From: Streptomyces formicae
GTDB taxonomy: Bacteria > Actinomycetota > Actinomycetes > Streptomycetales > Streptomycetaceae
Direction of reading: 5' to 3'
NCBI RefSeq assembly: GCF_022647665.1
Contig: NZ_CP071872.1
Location: 3,286,001 to 3,350,000, forward strand
Length of the DNA stretch: 64,000 bases
Shown here piece after piece: positions 28,161-36,237 of the stretch (the stretch's first letter is position 1; the number at the start of each line of letters is the position of its first letter). Both the position numbers and the translations under genes were made by a program. The notes below the pieces were generated by a model that saw nothing but the letters and a program-made list of their open reading frames with translations, did not search any database and was not told the DNA's origin.

Positions 28161-31100
28161 TCAGCCCACGGTGATCCGGACAGCTCCGGTCGTCGTGTCG
28201 CCCTTGTCGTCCGTGACGGTCAGATGCGCCGTGTACGCGCCCGGTCTGGCGTACGTGTGCGCCGCCTGCGGGCCCTCGGGCGCGGTCCCCTTTCCGTTGT
28301 CGCCGAAGTCCCAGTGGTACGAGGCGATCGTGCGCCCGGGCATCGGCTTCACCGTGCCGCTCAACGCGACCGCGAGCGGCGCCGTGCCCGACGCCGGTGC
28401 CGCCGCGACCGACACCTTGGTGCCGCCGGGCTTCTCGACGCCCCTGCCGTTGAAGTGCAGCCAGTCGACGGCGAAGAGGTCCGGCTTGTCGGCCGACCAC
28501 CCGGCGTTGGTGAAGACCGCGTACAACGCCACCGTGCGTCCCGGGTTCTTCAGCGCGGTCGTCGGCGAGACGACGTTCCCCCAGTCACCCGTGCTCGGGA
28601 CGGTCACCGATCCCAGGAGCGGACCGGTGGGGGAGCCGGAACGGAACTCGACCGACCCGCCGAGCCCGGCCGAGGCCGCGCCCACGGTCACCGAGTCGAT
28701 CTCCCGGAGACTCACCGGATCCAGCTTGATCCAGTCGCCGTGCTCGATCTCCGTCAGCCGCTTGCCGCCCGAGGCGTCCGCCCGGCTCGCCACGACGGCA
28801 CCGCTGTGCTCGCCGCCCGTCGCCGTGAAGTGCTCGGCCTCGCGGAACGCCGGGCGCAGCGTGAGCGACGCCGAGCCGGTCAGTGCGGGCACACCGCCGG
28901 GGCCGCCCTTGTCCTCGTACTGGGCGCTGATGCCGTAGTACAGGTTCTGGCCGGGGCCGTGGCTGTCGCCCGCGTCGGTCACGATCTCGCCCGCACAGCC
29001 CGTGTAGTTGTCGAGCGGGTGCAGATGGGAGTCGTGTCCGAGCTGCGACTGGACGACGACCCGCGAGCAGTCGATCCTCGCGTGCCGGCTGTCCTCCGGG
29101 TCCTTCACCCGCACCGTGAAGGGGATGGTGTCGCCGAAGGCGAACATCCCGCCGTTCGGCGGCTGCTGGATCGTCACCTCGGGCCGGGTGTTGCCGACGG
29201 TCACGTCCTGCACGGCGAGCGCGGTCAGTTCCTGCGGGCCGGTCACCGTCAGGCGCGCCGTGAAGCGCCCCTTGGTCCGGTAGGTGTGCGTCGGGTTCGC
29301 CTCGGTCGAGTCCGTCGTCCCGTTCCCGTCGAAGTCCCAGGCGTACGTCACCGGCTTGCCGCCGGGCAGGCCCGAGCCCGTGCTGGAGAACTTCACGGTC
29401 AGCGGTCCGGGGCCGTTGTCCGGGGTCGCCGTCGCCTTGGCGTCGGGCAGCCGGCCGTCGGCGACGTAGTCGATGCGGTAGATGCCCGCGCCCTCGTTGC
29501 TGCCGCCGCGGCCGGTGCCGCTGCCGAGCCCGAAGTCGATCACGTACAGCGCCCCGTCGGGACCGAAGTCCGCGTCGAAGGGCTGGTTCCAGGACAGGTC
29601 GTCGAACACCCCGTTGACGGAGTGCAGATCACCGGCCTTGGCCGGCGCGAACCGGGGATCCGTGAAGGTCTGGTCCTGCTGCTGGACGGAGAAGGACTTG
29701 AACCACTTGCGCGTGAGCTCGTAGGCCAGCCACTTCCCCTCGAAGGACTCGGGGAACTTGGTGCGGTACGTGTTCGCCGGGTCGTAGTCGTAGACGGGAC
29801 CGCTCATCGGGCCGCCGCCCCCGGTGCCCAGCTCCGGGAACTCCGCCGACGCCGAGTACGCGTACCAGACCGTCGCGGGCCGGGCCGGCGGCAGCTCCCG
29901 CAGGCCGGTGTTGTTGGGGGAGTCGTTGACCAGCTGCCCGCAGTCGAAGGCGGCGCCCGAGGTCTGGGTGGCGAAGTCGTAGTCGACGAACGGGGTGTTG
30001 TTGCCCGTGCAGTACGGCCAGCCGAAGTTGCCCGCCTTGGTGATACGGGTGTACTCGACCGTGCCCTCGGGGCCGCGCGCGGGACTGGCCTGCCGCGCGT
30101 CGGGTCCGTAGTCCGCCACCAGCAGCGCTCCGCTCAGCGGGTCCGTGGTGATCCGGAACGGGTTGCGCATGCCCATCGCGTAGATCTCGCCGCGCGTCTT
30201 CTCCGTGCCCGGCGCGAAGAGATTGCCGTCGGGGACGGTGTACGTGCCGTCGGCCTGCGGGGTGATGCGCAGGATCTTGCCGCGCAGATCATTGGTGTTG
30301 CCCGCGGTGCCCTGGGCGTCCCAGGCCCGGCGCCCCTCGCGCTCGTCGATCGGGGCGTAGCCGTCGGAGGCGAACGGATCGGTGTTGTCGCCGGTCGCGA
30401 CGTACAGGTTGCCGCTCCTGTCGAAGGCGAGCGAGCCCGCCATGTGCGAATTGGCCCGGCCCTCGCCGCGCAGCGTGGGGATGGTCAGCAGCCGCTTCTC
30501 GGACGCCGGGTCGACCGTGCTGCCGGTCGCCGTGAACCGGGAGAGGTTGAGCTGTTTCTCGGTCTTGTCCGAATGCAGCAGATAGAGCCAGTTGTTGGTG
30601 GCGAAGCCGGGGTCGAGGGCGAGCCCGAGCAGCCCGTCGGACTGGCTGGTCATCTCCGGCGTGTACGCGAAGTCCAGGGCGGTCGTGACCTTCAGCGTGC
30701 TCTGGTCGACCACCTTCAGCTTGCCCGTCCGCTGGATGAAGAAGACCCGGCGGTCGGGGGCGACGGCCAGCTCGAACGGGTCGGCGAGATCGCTGGTGAC
30801 GAGGGGTGTGCGCTGGAACGCGCCGGTCTTCGTCGCGGTGCAGTCGCCGGGCTTGTCGCCCGCGGCCCACTGGATGCCGCCGAGCAGATGCCGCAGGAAG
30901 CCCTCCTCCTGGAAGGCGGCCTTGTCGTGGCCGCCGGCGGTGAACCAGGAGCGGCCGCCGTCGTAGTTCTGGCACCAGGACCACGGGTGGTCGACGCCCT
31001 CGTCGAGGCCGGTGATGCCGTCGCGCACCTTGATCTGGGCGAGGGTGTGCACCTTGCCCGTCGGGTTGGTGCGCCAGTTGTACCACTCCTCGGTGCGCTC

Positions 31101-31634
31101 CCAGAGCTCGGGCAGGCCCTGGGTGGAGGGGTGGGTGCGGTCGAGCACCTTGACCCGGCCGGTCTGCACGGCCGGGTGCTTGTCGAAGATGGCGCCGACC
31201 AGGCCCTCGTACCACTGCCAGTCGCGCTCGCTCGCCGACGCCGAGTGCAGCCCGACCCAGCCGCCGCCACCGCGGATGTACGTCTGAAGGGCCGCTCGCT
31301 GACCGGCGTCGAGGAGATCGCCGCTCTCCGGCGTGGAGTTGGTGTTGTTGAAGACGACCGCCTGGAAGCGGGCGAGGTTGTCGTCGGTGAAGGCCGTGGC
31401 GTCGTCGGTGGCCTCGACCTCGAAGCCGTTCTCGCTGCCGAGTTTCGTGACGGCCTCGATCCCGGCGGGGATGGAGTCGTGGGCGAAGTTGGTCACCTTG
31501 GAGAAGACCAGGACACGGAAAGGCGCTGCTTCGGCGCGGGGGGCCGTGGCCACCCCGAGTCCGACGAGCAGCGCCAGCAGTGCCGTGATGAGGGTGAGGG
31601 GGGATCTGGTGGTGCGCATGGCGCGACTACTCAT
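28161..31634 (-). CDS. Secreted ThuA - sugar dehydrogenase beta-propeller - PKD - CBM6-like - PKD protein
   Basis: Large secreted protein of 1157 aa. Order: signal peptide (1-36, ending PRAEAA); ThuA domain (about 37-255, with GGGGWVGLHSAS and WSWCQNYDGGRSWF); a soluble glucose/sorbosone dehydrogenase-like six-blade propeller (about 270-690, with DGLLGLALDPGFATNNWLYL and GEIYAMGMRNPFRI), presumably PQQ-binding; PKD (about 715-790, AWDFDGNGTTD); an Ig-like linker; a CBM6-type module (about 905-1045, starting FREAEHFTATGG); and a final PKD (HWDFGDNGKG). This suggests binding to a polysaccharide and oxidising sugar units. GGGAG lies 6 bases before the ATG at 31634. A LacI-type operator is 35 bases upstream. 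Confidence 0.9.
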   Translation of the reverse strand: MSSRAMRTTRSPLTLITALLALLVGLGVATAPRAEAAPFRVLVFSKVTNFAHDSIPAGIEAVTKLGSENGFEVEATDDATAFTDDNLARFQAVVFNNTNSTPESGDLLDAGQRAALQTYIRGGGGWVGLHSASASERDWQWYEGLVGAIFDKHPAVQTGRVKVLDRTHPSTQGLPELWERTEEWYNWRTNPTGKVHTLAQIKVRDGITGLDEGVDHPWSWCQNYDGGRSWFTAGGHDKAAFQEEGFLRHLLGGIQWAAGDKPGDCTATKTGAFQRTPLVTSDLADPFELAVAPDRRVFFIQRTGKLKVVDQSTLKVTTALDFAYTPEMTSQSDGLLGLALDPGFATNNWLYLLHSDKTEKQLNLSRFTATGSTVDPASEKRLLTIPTLRGEGRANSHMAGSLAFDRSGNLYVATGDNTDPFASDGYAPIDEREGRRAWDAQGTAGNTNDLRGKILRITPQADGTYTVPDGNLFAPGTEKTRGEIYAMGMRNPFRITTDPLSGALLVADYGPDARQASPARGPEGTVEYTRITKAGNFGWPYCTGNNTPFVDYDFATQTSGAAFDCGQLVNDSPNNTGLRELPPARPATVWYAYSASAEFPELGTGGGGPMSGPVYDYDPANTYRTKFPESFEGKWLAYELTRKWFKSFSVQQQDQTFTDPRFAPAKAGDLHSVNGVFDDLSWNQPFDADFGPDGALYVIDFGLGSGTGRGGSNEGAGIYRIDYVADGRLPDAKATATPDNGPGPLTVKFSSTGSGLPGGKPVTYAWDFDGNGTTDSTEANPTHTYRTKGRFTARLTVTGPQELTALAVQDVTVGNTRPEVTIQQPPNGGMFAFGDTIPFTVRVKDPEDSRHARIDCSRVVVQSQLGHDSHLHPLDNYTGCAGEIVTDAGDSHGPGQNLYYGISAQYEDKGGPGGVPALTGSASLTLRPAFREAEHFTATGGEHSGAVVASRADASGGKRLTEIEHGDWIKLDPVSLREIDSVTVGAASAGLGGSVEFRSGSPTGPLLGSVTVPSTGDWGNVVSPTTALKNPGRTVALYAVFTNAGWSADKPDLFAVDWLHFNGRGVEKPGGTKVSVAAAPASGTAPLAVALSGTVKPMPGRTIASYHWDFGDNGKGTAPEGPQAAHTYARPGAYTAHLTVTDDKGDTTTGAVRITVG

Positions 31635-31668
31635 GGCGCTCCCGGTGCTGTTGATGCGGCTCGACGGG

Positions 31669-31684
31669 CAGAAAGCGCTTTCTG
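31669..31684. promoter_or_regulatory. LacI-type operator upstream of ThuA/sugar dehydrogenase gene
   Basis: CAGAAAGCGCTTTCTG, a perfect 16-base palindrome identical to 22847-22862 in the lacI/ABC importer intergenic region. It lies 35 bases upstream of the start codon at 31634, a typical position for repression. Confidence 0.85.
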
Positions 31685-31996
31685 GAGTACGTCCCGCAAG
31701 CGTAGGTTCCGGTGTCGCGAGGGGTCAATGGGTCGGAAGGGAGTACTGATGGCGCCACGTTGGCCGTACACGGCTCGAACTCACCATGATCTACGGGGTG
31801 TTGGGGAAACCATGCATCGAGTGACGGTTTGAACAATCAGCGATGGGGTAAGACGAGCGCCACTGTCGAATGGTTTAGCGATTTTACTGTGATGACATTC
31901 ACTCACCCCGCGACCTGCGCTAACGCATTGTGATGAGTTGCCTACGACTTCACCACGTACAGTTACGTGTGTGCAGACAGTCGACGAAGGAGACTC
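31685..31996. promoter_or_regulatory. Divergent promoter region of the sugar dehydrogenase operon and the graspetide locus
   Basis: No gene recognised. The part from 31790 to 31970 is unusually AT-rich for this chromosome, as expected for the promoter of tgmA. AAGGAG at 31987-31992 is the ribosome binding site for tgmA. No clear sigma-factor consensus could be set. Confidence 0.45.
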
Positions 31997-32188
31997 ATGC
32001 GACCGTTCGTACTGAACTTTGTACTTCCGGCCGTGAGTCCAGAGGTCACGGTTCCCTACACCTATGACCCCGCCCTGCAGTTGAACGTGCTGCCGGACGG
32101 CCGCCCCGCCGTCGACGACCAGGCGGTGCTCCTCGCCACCGGCACGACGACCTCGACAGCCGGCTCCAAGACCCACTTCGACGACTGA
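31997..32188 (+). CDS. tgmA: Graspetide (ATP-grasp-modified RiPP) precursor peptide
   Basis: A 63-aa precursor with leader features of the GRASP_targ family (TIGR04186). The start MRPFVLNFVLPA is followed by YDPALQLNVLPDGRPAVDD and the core-like tail ATGTTTSTAGSKTHFDD. The Thr-rich stretch before the terminal His-Phe-Asp-Asp provides hydroxyl donors and carboxylate acceptors for ester cross-links made by an ATP-grasp ligase. The ATG at 31997 has AAGGAG upstream. The ligase gene begins 18 bases after the stop. A microviridin-like side-to-side macrocyclised product is expected; the bond pattern cannot be read from sequence. Confidence 0.9.
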   Translation: MRPFVLNFVLPAVSPEVTVPYTYDPALQLNVLPDGRPAVDDQAVLLATGTTTSTAGSKTHFDD

Positions 32189-32206
32189 ACAGACCTGCGC
32201 CCGACG

Positions 32207-33190
32207 ATGACTGTGCTCATACTGACCTGCAGACAGGACGTGACGGCGGACATGGTGGTCGCCAGGCTCCACGAGCGGGGCGTCCCGCTGGTGCGCCTGG
32301 ACCCCGCCGACGTACCCGGCGAGGCATCCCTCTCGGCCGAGTACGTCCGCGGTGACTTCTACGGCCATCTGTCCACCGACGGACGTCTGCTGAGCATGAG
32401 CGCCCTGCGCTCCATATGGGTCCGCCGGCCCGGAGAGCCCGCGGCCCATGCCCCCGAGCCCTCCGAGTGGCTCACCGCCGAGACCGAACAGGCGCTGTAC
32501 GGCATGCTCTACTCGGCCACGGCGCGGTGGATGAACCACCCCTCCGCCTCCACCCAGGCGCGGTGCAAGCCCTGGCAGCTGGGTGTGGCGCACCGCAGCG
32601 GCTTCGCCGTGCCGCCCACGGTCGTCACCACGTTCCCGCGCGTGGCCCGGCAGTTCGCCACCCAGTACCGCGACATCGTGGTCAAATCCGCGTCCGGCCC
32701 GCCGGCCGGCGATCCCCCGGTCGCCCTGCCCACCACCCGCATCGGCCCGGACGCCGACTTCGCCGGGGTCGCGGCCGGCCCCACGCTGCTCCAGCAGTAC
32801 GTCCCCAAGCGGGCCGACATCCGGCTGACCTCGGTGGGCGGCCGGCTGTTCGCCGCCCGCAAGCGCGCCACGTCCGACCAGGTCGACGGAAGGTACGGCG
32901 CCACGGGCCACGCATGGGAGCCGGCGCGCATCCCGGACCGCATCGCCCGCGCCGTCCGCGACTACACGGACCTCGCCGCACTGGCGTACGCCGCCTTCGA
33001 CTTCGCGGAGGACGAGGAGGGCGTGTGGTGGTTCCTGGAGTGCAACCAGGGCGGCCAGTTCGGCTTCATCGAACTGGAGACCGGTCAGCCCATCGCCGAC
33101 GCGGTCGCGGCCTGGCTGGCCGGTGCGCCGAACGGAGCAGTACGTGTTACGTCAGGTGCGCTTGGGGGGCATGGTGGAGGCGGTCTCTGA
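32207..33190 (+). CDS. tgmB: ATP-grasp ribosomal peptide maturase (graspetide ligase)
   Basis: A 327-aa ATP-grasp enzyme of the SAV_5884-type maturase family (TIGR04187), which activates side-chain carboxylates of the precursor with ATP and forms esters or amides. N-terminal pre-ATP-grasp region MTVLILTCRQDVTADMV and SIWVRRPG; ATP-grasp core with IVVKSASG, LLQQYVPKRADIRLTSVGG and the Mg-binding WWFLECNQGGQFGFIE. The C-terminal 20 residues are Gly-rich and atypical. The SAM methyltransferase (TIGR04188) that normally forms the third gene is absent: the next gene is a chaplin. Confidence 0.92.
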   Translation: MTVLILTCRQDVTADMVVARLHERGVPLVRLDPADVPGEASLSAEYVRGDFYGHLSTDGRLLSMSALRSIWVRRPGEPAAHAPEPSEWLTAETEQALYGMLYSATARWMNHPSASTQARCKPWQLGVAHRSGFAVPPTVVTTFPRVARQFATQYRDIVVKSASGPPAGDPPVALPTTRIGPDADFAGVAAGPTLLQQYVPKRADIRLTSVGGRLFAARKRATSDQVDGRYGATGHAWEPARIPDRIARAVRDYTDLAALAYAAFDFAEDEEGVWWFLECNQGGQFGFIELETGQPIADAVAAWLAGAPNGAVRVTSGALGGHGGGGL

Positions 33191-33220
33191 CCTCTTCTGT
33201 CCTCTTCTGTCCTCTTCTCT
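33191..33220 (+). repeat. Three tandem copies of a pyrimidine-rich 10-mer before the chaplin gene
   Basis: CCTCTTCTGT, CCTCTTCTGT, CCTCTTCTCT in direct succession between the tgmB stop and the chaplin ribosome binding site (GAAGGAG, 33221-33227). Confidence 0.85.
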
Positions 33221-33232
33221 GAAGGAGAATCC

Positions 33233-33469
33233 ATGCGTATGCGCACTCTCGCGGCGACCGTCGGACTCACCGCCGCCGCCCTGTTCGCCGGTGCGGGGGC
33301 CGCTGTCGCCGACAGCGACGCGAACGGTGCCGCGGCGAACTCGCCCGGCGTGCTCTCGGGCAATGTCGTCCAGTTGCCGATCCACGTACCGGTGAACTTC
33401 TGCGGCAACAGCGTCAACGTCCTCGCTCTGCTCAGCGGGGCGGCCGGCAACACCTGCGCCAACGTCTGA
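33233..33469 (+). CDS. Short chaplin
   Basis: Secreted amphipathic surface protein of 78 aa that coats aerial hyphae and lowers surface tension. A signal peptide (1-26, ending AAVADS) is followed by a single chaplin domain with the family pattern NSPGVLSGNVVQLPIHVPVN and the two conserved Cys (FCGNSVN and NTCANV). With no cell-wall sorting signal it is a short chaplin, resembling the ChpD-H class. It begins 42 bases after the graspetide ligase on the same strand, with a strong ribosome binding site, and ends at a hairpin. Co-expression with the graspetide genes by read-through is possible. Confidence 0.95.
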   Translation: MRMRTLAATVGLTAAALFAGAGAAVADSDANGAAANSPGVLSGNVVQLPIHVPVNFCGNSVNVLALLSGAAGNTCANV

Positions 33470-33479
33470 CGCGGCTCGC

Positions 33480-33505
33480 CCGGCAGGGCCGTGAGGCCCT
33501 GCCGG
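33480..33505 (+). terminator. Hairpin terminator after chaplin gene
   Basis: Perfect 11-base stem CCGGCAGGGCC / GGCCCTGCCGG with a GTGA loop, 10 bases after the chaplin stop, separating it from the convergent transketolase operon. Confidence 0.85.
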
Positions 33506-33580
33506 CAGCGGGTCCCGGCCGCCACGGCCGCGCTGCCCGGTGGGGCCGCGCGGCCGTGGCGGGTCAGCGGGCCGCGCGGG

Positions 33581-34504
33581 TCAGCGGCTCAGGAAGCGGA
33601 CGATCCGCTCCCGCAGACCCGCAGGCTCCAGTCCATGGGCCCTGAGATGCTCGTCGATCCGTCCGTAGCGGCGCAGTTCGCGCCGGGCCACTCCCAGGCC
33701 GAGGACACGGTGCGGGAGGTCCACCAGCGCGTCATTGGCGGCGGCAGTGGACGTCCCGGCGAGGTACGGCTCGACAAGGACCACGTCCGCGGCCCGGCAC
33801 CGTCCGGCCGCTCGATGCACCGCCGCCGCGTCGAAGGGGCGCACCGTCGCCGCGTACAGGACGGTCACGTCCATGCCCTCGGTCGCCGCGATGACCCCGT
33901 CCAGCATCGGGCCGACGGCGATCACGACCCCGTCGCGGCCCTCCCGCACGGTCAGGAAGCGGGCACCGTCCACCGGCCGCGCCCGGTCGTTCGACTGTTC
34001 CGACAGCCGTACGTACACCCGGTCGTCCCCGTCCCCGTCTCCCTTCCCGTGCGCGGCGTCGCGCAGCAGCCTCTCGGCCTCGTCCGGATGCCCCGGTACG
34101 TGAACGGTCCAGCCGTCGAGCGTGTCCATGAGCGCCACATCGCCCGGCGCCATATGGGTGAACCCTCCGGAGGGCCAGTCGTACGACGCGCCCGCACTCA
34201 CGAGCACGCCGCCGACGCCCTGGTGCCCGAAGTCCAGCTTGACCTGCTCGAAGGGGCGCTCGACGAGAAAGCTCGCGAAGGTGTGGACGATCGGCCGCAG
34301 CCCGGTCAGCGCCAGCCCGCCGCCCACGCCGATCATCAGCTGCTCGCGGATCCCGACGTTGATCACCCGGTCGGGGTGGGCGCGCTCGGCCTGCCGGAAG
34401 CCGTCCCGGCTGATCTCGGCCAGGACGAGCGCGAGTCGCGCGTCCTCGTCCAGCAGCCGCGTCGTGGTGGAGATGAAGCGGTCGCGCATCGTGTCCATGG
34501 TCAT
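33581..34504 (-). CDS. Transketolase, C-terminal (pyrimidine-binding) subunit
   Basis: The second half of a split transketolase, 307 aa. It has the transketolase pyrimidine-binding domain (INVGIREQLMIGVGGGLALTG, with the catalytic Glu of the TPP activation in GIREQ) and the C-terminal domain (VIAVGPMLDGVIAA). The partner N-terminal subunit lies 49 bases upstream. Together they would transfer two-carbon ketol units. Split transketolases are often tied to special pathways, such as aminoshikimate or C5N/rare sugar supply, rather than the core pentose phosphate route. No clustered pathway indicates which. Confidence 0.9.
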   Translation of the reverse strand: MTMDTMRDRFISTTTRLLDEDARLALVLAEISRDGFRQAERAHPDRVINVGIREQLMIGVGGGLALTGLRPIVHTFASFLVERPFEQVKLDFGHQGVGGVLVSAGASYDWPSGGFTHMAPGDVALMDTLDGWTVHVPGHPDEAERLLRDAAHGKGDGDGDDRVYVRLSEQSNDRARPVDGARFLTVREGRDGVVIAVGPMLDGVIAATEGMDVTVLYAATVRPFDAAAVHRAAGRCRAADVVLVEPYLAGTSTAAANDALVDLPHRVLGLGVARRELRRYGRIDEHLRAHGLEPAGLRERIVRFLSR

Positions 34505-34553
34505 TCCCTCGGTGGGCGTCAGGTGCGGGGCGGCAGGTGCCGGGTGCCGGGAG

Positions 34554-35258
34554 TCAGGCGTTCTTCGGCTCGACCCGGGCCACGACGGCCCTCGGCCGGC
34601 CGGGGTGCGGTGCGGTGAAGGCGGCGTACAGCGCCTCGTGGTCGCGGCCGTCGACGGTCTCGGCCGACCAGCCGGCCGCCTCGAAGCGCGACGCGATGCC
34701 GCCGGGCCGGCGGTGCGTGGCCGACGCGTTGTCGATCACCAGCGTGTGCAGCTGCTCCAGACCGGCAGGACCGGCGTAGGCGATCGCCTCGTCGTTGCTG
34801 CCCTCGTCCAGCTCGGCGTCGCCGACCAGCACCCACACGCGCGGTCTGGTGAGCCGCTGCGCCCGCAGCCCGAGAGTGGTGCCCACGGCGAGCGGCAGAC
34901 CGTGGCCGAGCGACCCGCTCCCGATCTCGGCTCCGGGCACGAGCAACCGGTCCGGATGGTGCCCGAGCGGTGAGGCGTACGACCCGAAGCCGGTCAGCAG
35001 CTCCTCGTCGAGGAACCCCTTCGAGGCGAGCACGGCGTAGTACGCCATCGGACCGTGCCCCTTCGACAGCAGGAACCGGTCCCGTCCGGGCGCGCCGGCC
35101 GTCTCCGGCGTCACGCGCAGCACCCGGTCGTACAGCACCCAGAGCGCGTCGAGCGTGGAGGTCGCGGCGGGGCCGTGCTTCTCGTCGCCGGTCATCAGCG
35201 CCATCAGGCGGGTGAGGTCCTGGTAGCCGCGTGTCGTGGTGAGTCCCGTCGTCGTCAT
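34554..35258 (-). CDS. Transketolase, N-terminal (TPP-binding) subunit
   Basis: TPP-binding half of the split transketolase, 234 aa from the ATG at 35258 (an upstream in-frame GTG at 35267 is an alternative). Hallmarks are RDRFLLSKGHGPMAYYAVLA, GSGSLGHGLPLAVGTTLG and the TPP/Mg motif GDAELDEGSNDEA with LVIDN. Full-length transketolases carry this and the following domain in one chain of about 650-700 aa, so the two genes here equal one enzyme. It is first in the operon. Confidence 0.9.
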   Translation of the reverse strand: MTTTGLTTTRGYQDLTRLMALMTGDEKHGPAATSTLDALWVLYDRVLRVTPETAGAPGRDRFLLSKGHGPMAYYAVLASKGFLDEELLTGFGSYASPLGHHPDRLLVPGAEIGSGSLGHGLPLAVGTTLGLRAQRLTRPRVWVLVGDAELDEGSNDEAIAYAGPAGLEQLHTLVIDNASATHRRPGGIASRFEAAGWSAETVDGRDHEALYAAFTAPHPGRPRAVVARVEPKNA

Positions 35259-35323
35259 GGCACCCACCGTGCAACTTCAACCGCACTTGAGGTCAACGGG
35301 GAAACGGTTCGTGACCATCGGGG

Positions 35324-35356
35324 GAAGTGCGGTATGGTTCTCGTGCGCGTTCGGCC
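35324..35356 (+). promoter_or_regulatory. Putative tRNA-Pro promoter, copy 1
   Basis: A 33-base block nearly identical to 43682-43714. It contains a -10-like TATGGT (35333-35338), 46 bases before the tRNA, exactly the spacing at the second copy. Conservation between the two loci outside the tRNA supports a promoter. Confidence 0.6.
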
Positions 35357-35383
35357 AGGGGAAAGCCCAGGTCAGGCGGGCAT

Positions 35384-35457
<74 letters not shown>

Positions 35458-35474
35458 CTTGTGAGAGTCGCAGG

Positions 35475-35512
35475 CCGGAGGCCGTGTCGGAGTGATCCGA
35501 CACGGCCTCCGG
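35475..35512 (+). terminator. Terminator of tRNA-Pro copy 1
   Basis: Perfect 17-base stem starting CCGGAGGCCGTGTCGGA with a GTGA loop, followed by a short T-run (TGTTTTCC), 18 bases after the tRNA. Confidence 0.92.
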
Positions 35513-35583
35513 TGTTTTCCCCGTTCTTCGGCTGTTCTTCCAGGGTCCCCGGCTCAGGTGCCCGGCCCGGGTGCCCGGGGAGC

Positions 35584-36063
35584 TCAGGCCGGGCCTGCGG
35601 CGCCGCCTTCCTTGTGGGCCTTGAGCTTCCGCCACACCGCGCTGAGCGCTTCGAGATCGGCCCGGTCGAGGAGATCGGCGAAGACCGGGGCCAGACAGTC
35701 CCGGCGGGTCGCGTCGGCCTCGGCGAAGAGACGGCGGCCCTCGGCCGTGAGCGCGACCTCGACGGAGCGGGCGTCCCGGGCCGACGGGGTGCGGGTGACG
35801 AGGCCCCGGCCCTGGAGGGCGTCCACGACGCGGGAGACCTGGCTGCGGCTGAGCATGGCGCTGTTGCCGAGCACGGACGCCGGCACCGGATCCGGGCTGG
35901 AGGCGAGCCAGAGCATCACCTCGAACCAGGAGACGGGCAGGTCGTGGGCTTTGCCGAGGGCGCGGTCGACCCGTTCGGTGAGGACCGTGCCGGCCCAGAC
36001 CAGTCCGTAGAACGCATGGTCGGCGAGGGGCATCTCGGCCTGAGCGATCTTCCTTTGCGGCAT
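35584..36063 (-). CDS. MarR family transcriptional regulator
   Basis: Winged-helix regulator of 159 aa. The DNA-binding region is VSWFEVMLWLASSPDPVPAS, then MLSRSQVSRVVDALQGRGLV and the wing TRTPSARDARSVEVALTAEG. MarR proteins are dimers that release DNA on binding phenolic or other small ligands or on oxidation. An 18-base imperfect palindrome lies 17 bases upstream of its start and probably mediates self-repression. No obvious target gene is divergent from it; the next gene upstream is the end of the LAL regulator. Confidence 0.9.
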   Translation of the reverse strand: MPQRKIAQAEMPLADHAFYGLVWAGTVLTERVDRALGKAHDLPVSWFEVMLWLASSPDPVPASVLGNSAMLSRSQVSRVVDALQGRGLVTRTPSARDARSVEVALTAEGRRLFAEADATRRDCLAPVFADLLDRADLEALSAVWRKLKAHKEGGAAGPA

Positions 36064-36079
36064 GGCCCGAGTCTAGGTG

Positions 36080-36097
36080 TTGCGTGCGCGCACACAA
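36080..36097. promoter_or_regulatory. Candidate MarR operator
   Basis: TTGCGTGCGCGCACACAA, an 18-base palindrome with one mismatched pair and the perfect core GTGCGCGCAC, 17 bases upstream of the MarR start. A second palindrome GTGTACAC is at 36110-36117. Both are consistent with MarR dimer sites. Confidence 0.6.
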
Positions 36098-36237
36098 TGA
36101 TCAAGGCGTGTGTACACGCACGTAATCACTCGATCCAGCGAACGAGAGGCACGAACTTCGTTACCGCCGCGGTGGGCAGGCTCACTGGCGGCCGGGTCGT
36201 CTGGCGGGAGCCGTGGCCTCCGGCATCCGGCGGGTGG

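Noticed and set aside
27978..31832. A 1284-codon open frame on the plus strand
   Set aside because: It is exactly antisense to the well-supported secreted dehydrogenase gene, has the Arg/Val/Gly-rich composition of a GC-rich shadow frame and shows no domain.
33581..35258. Transketolase halves as a frameshifted single gene
   Set aside because: Each half has its own start region and a 49-base gap separates them; the split arrangement is known for two-subunit transketolases.
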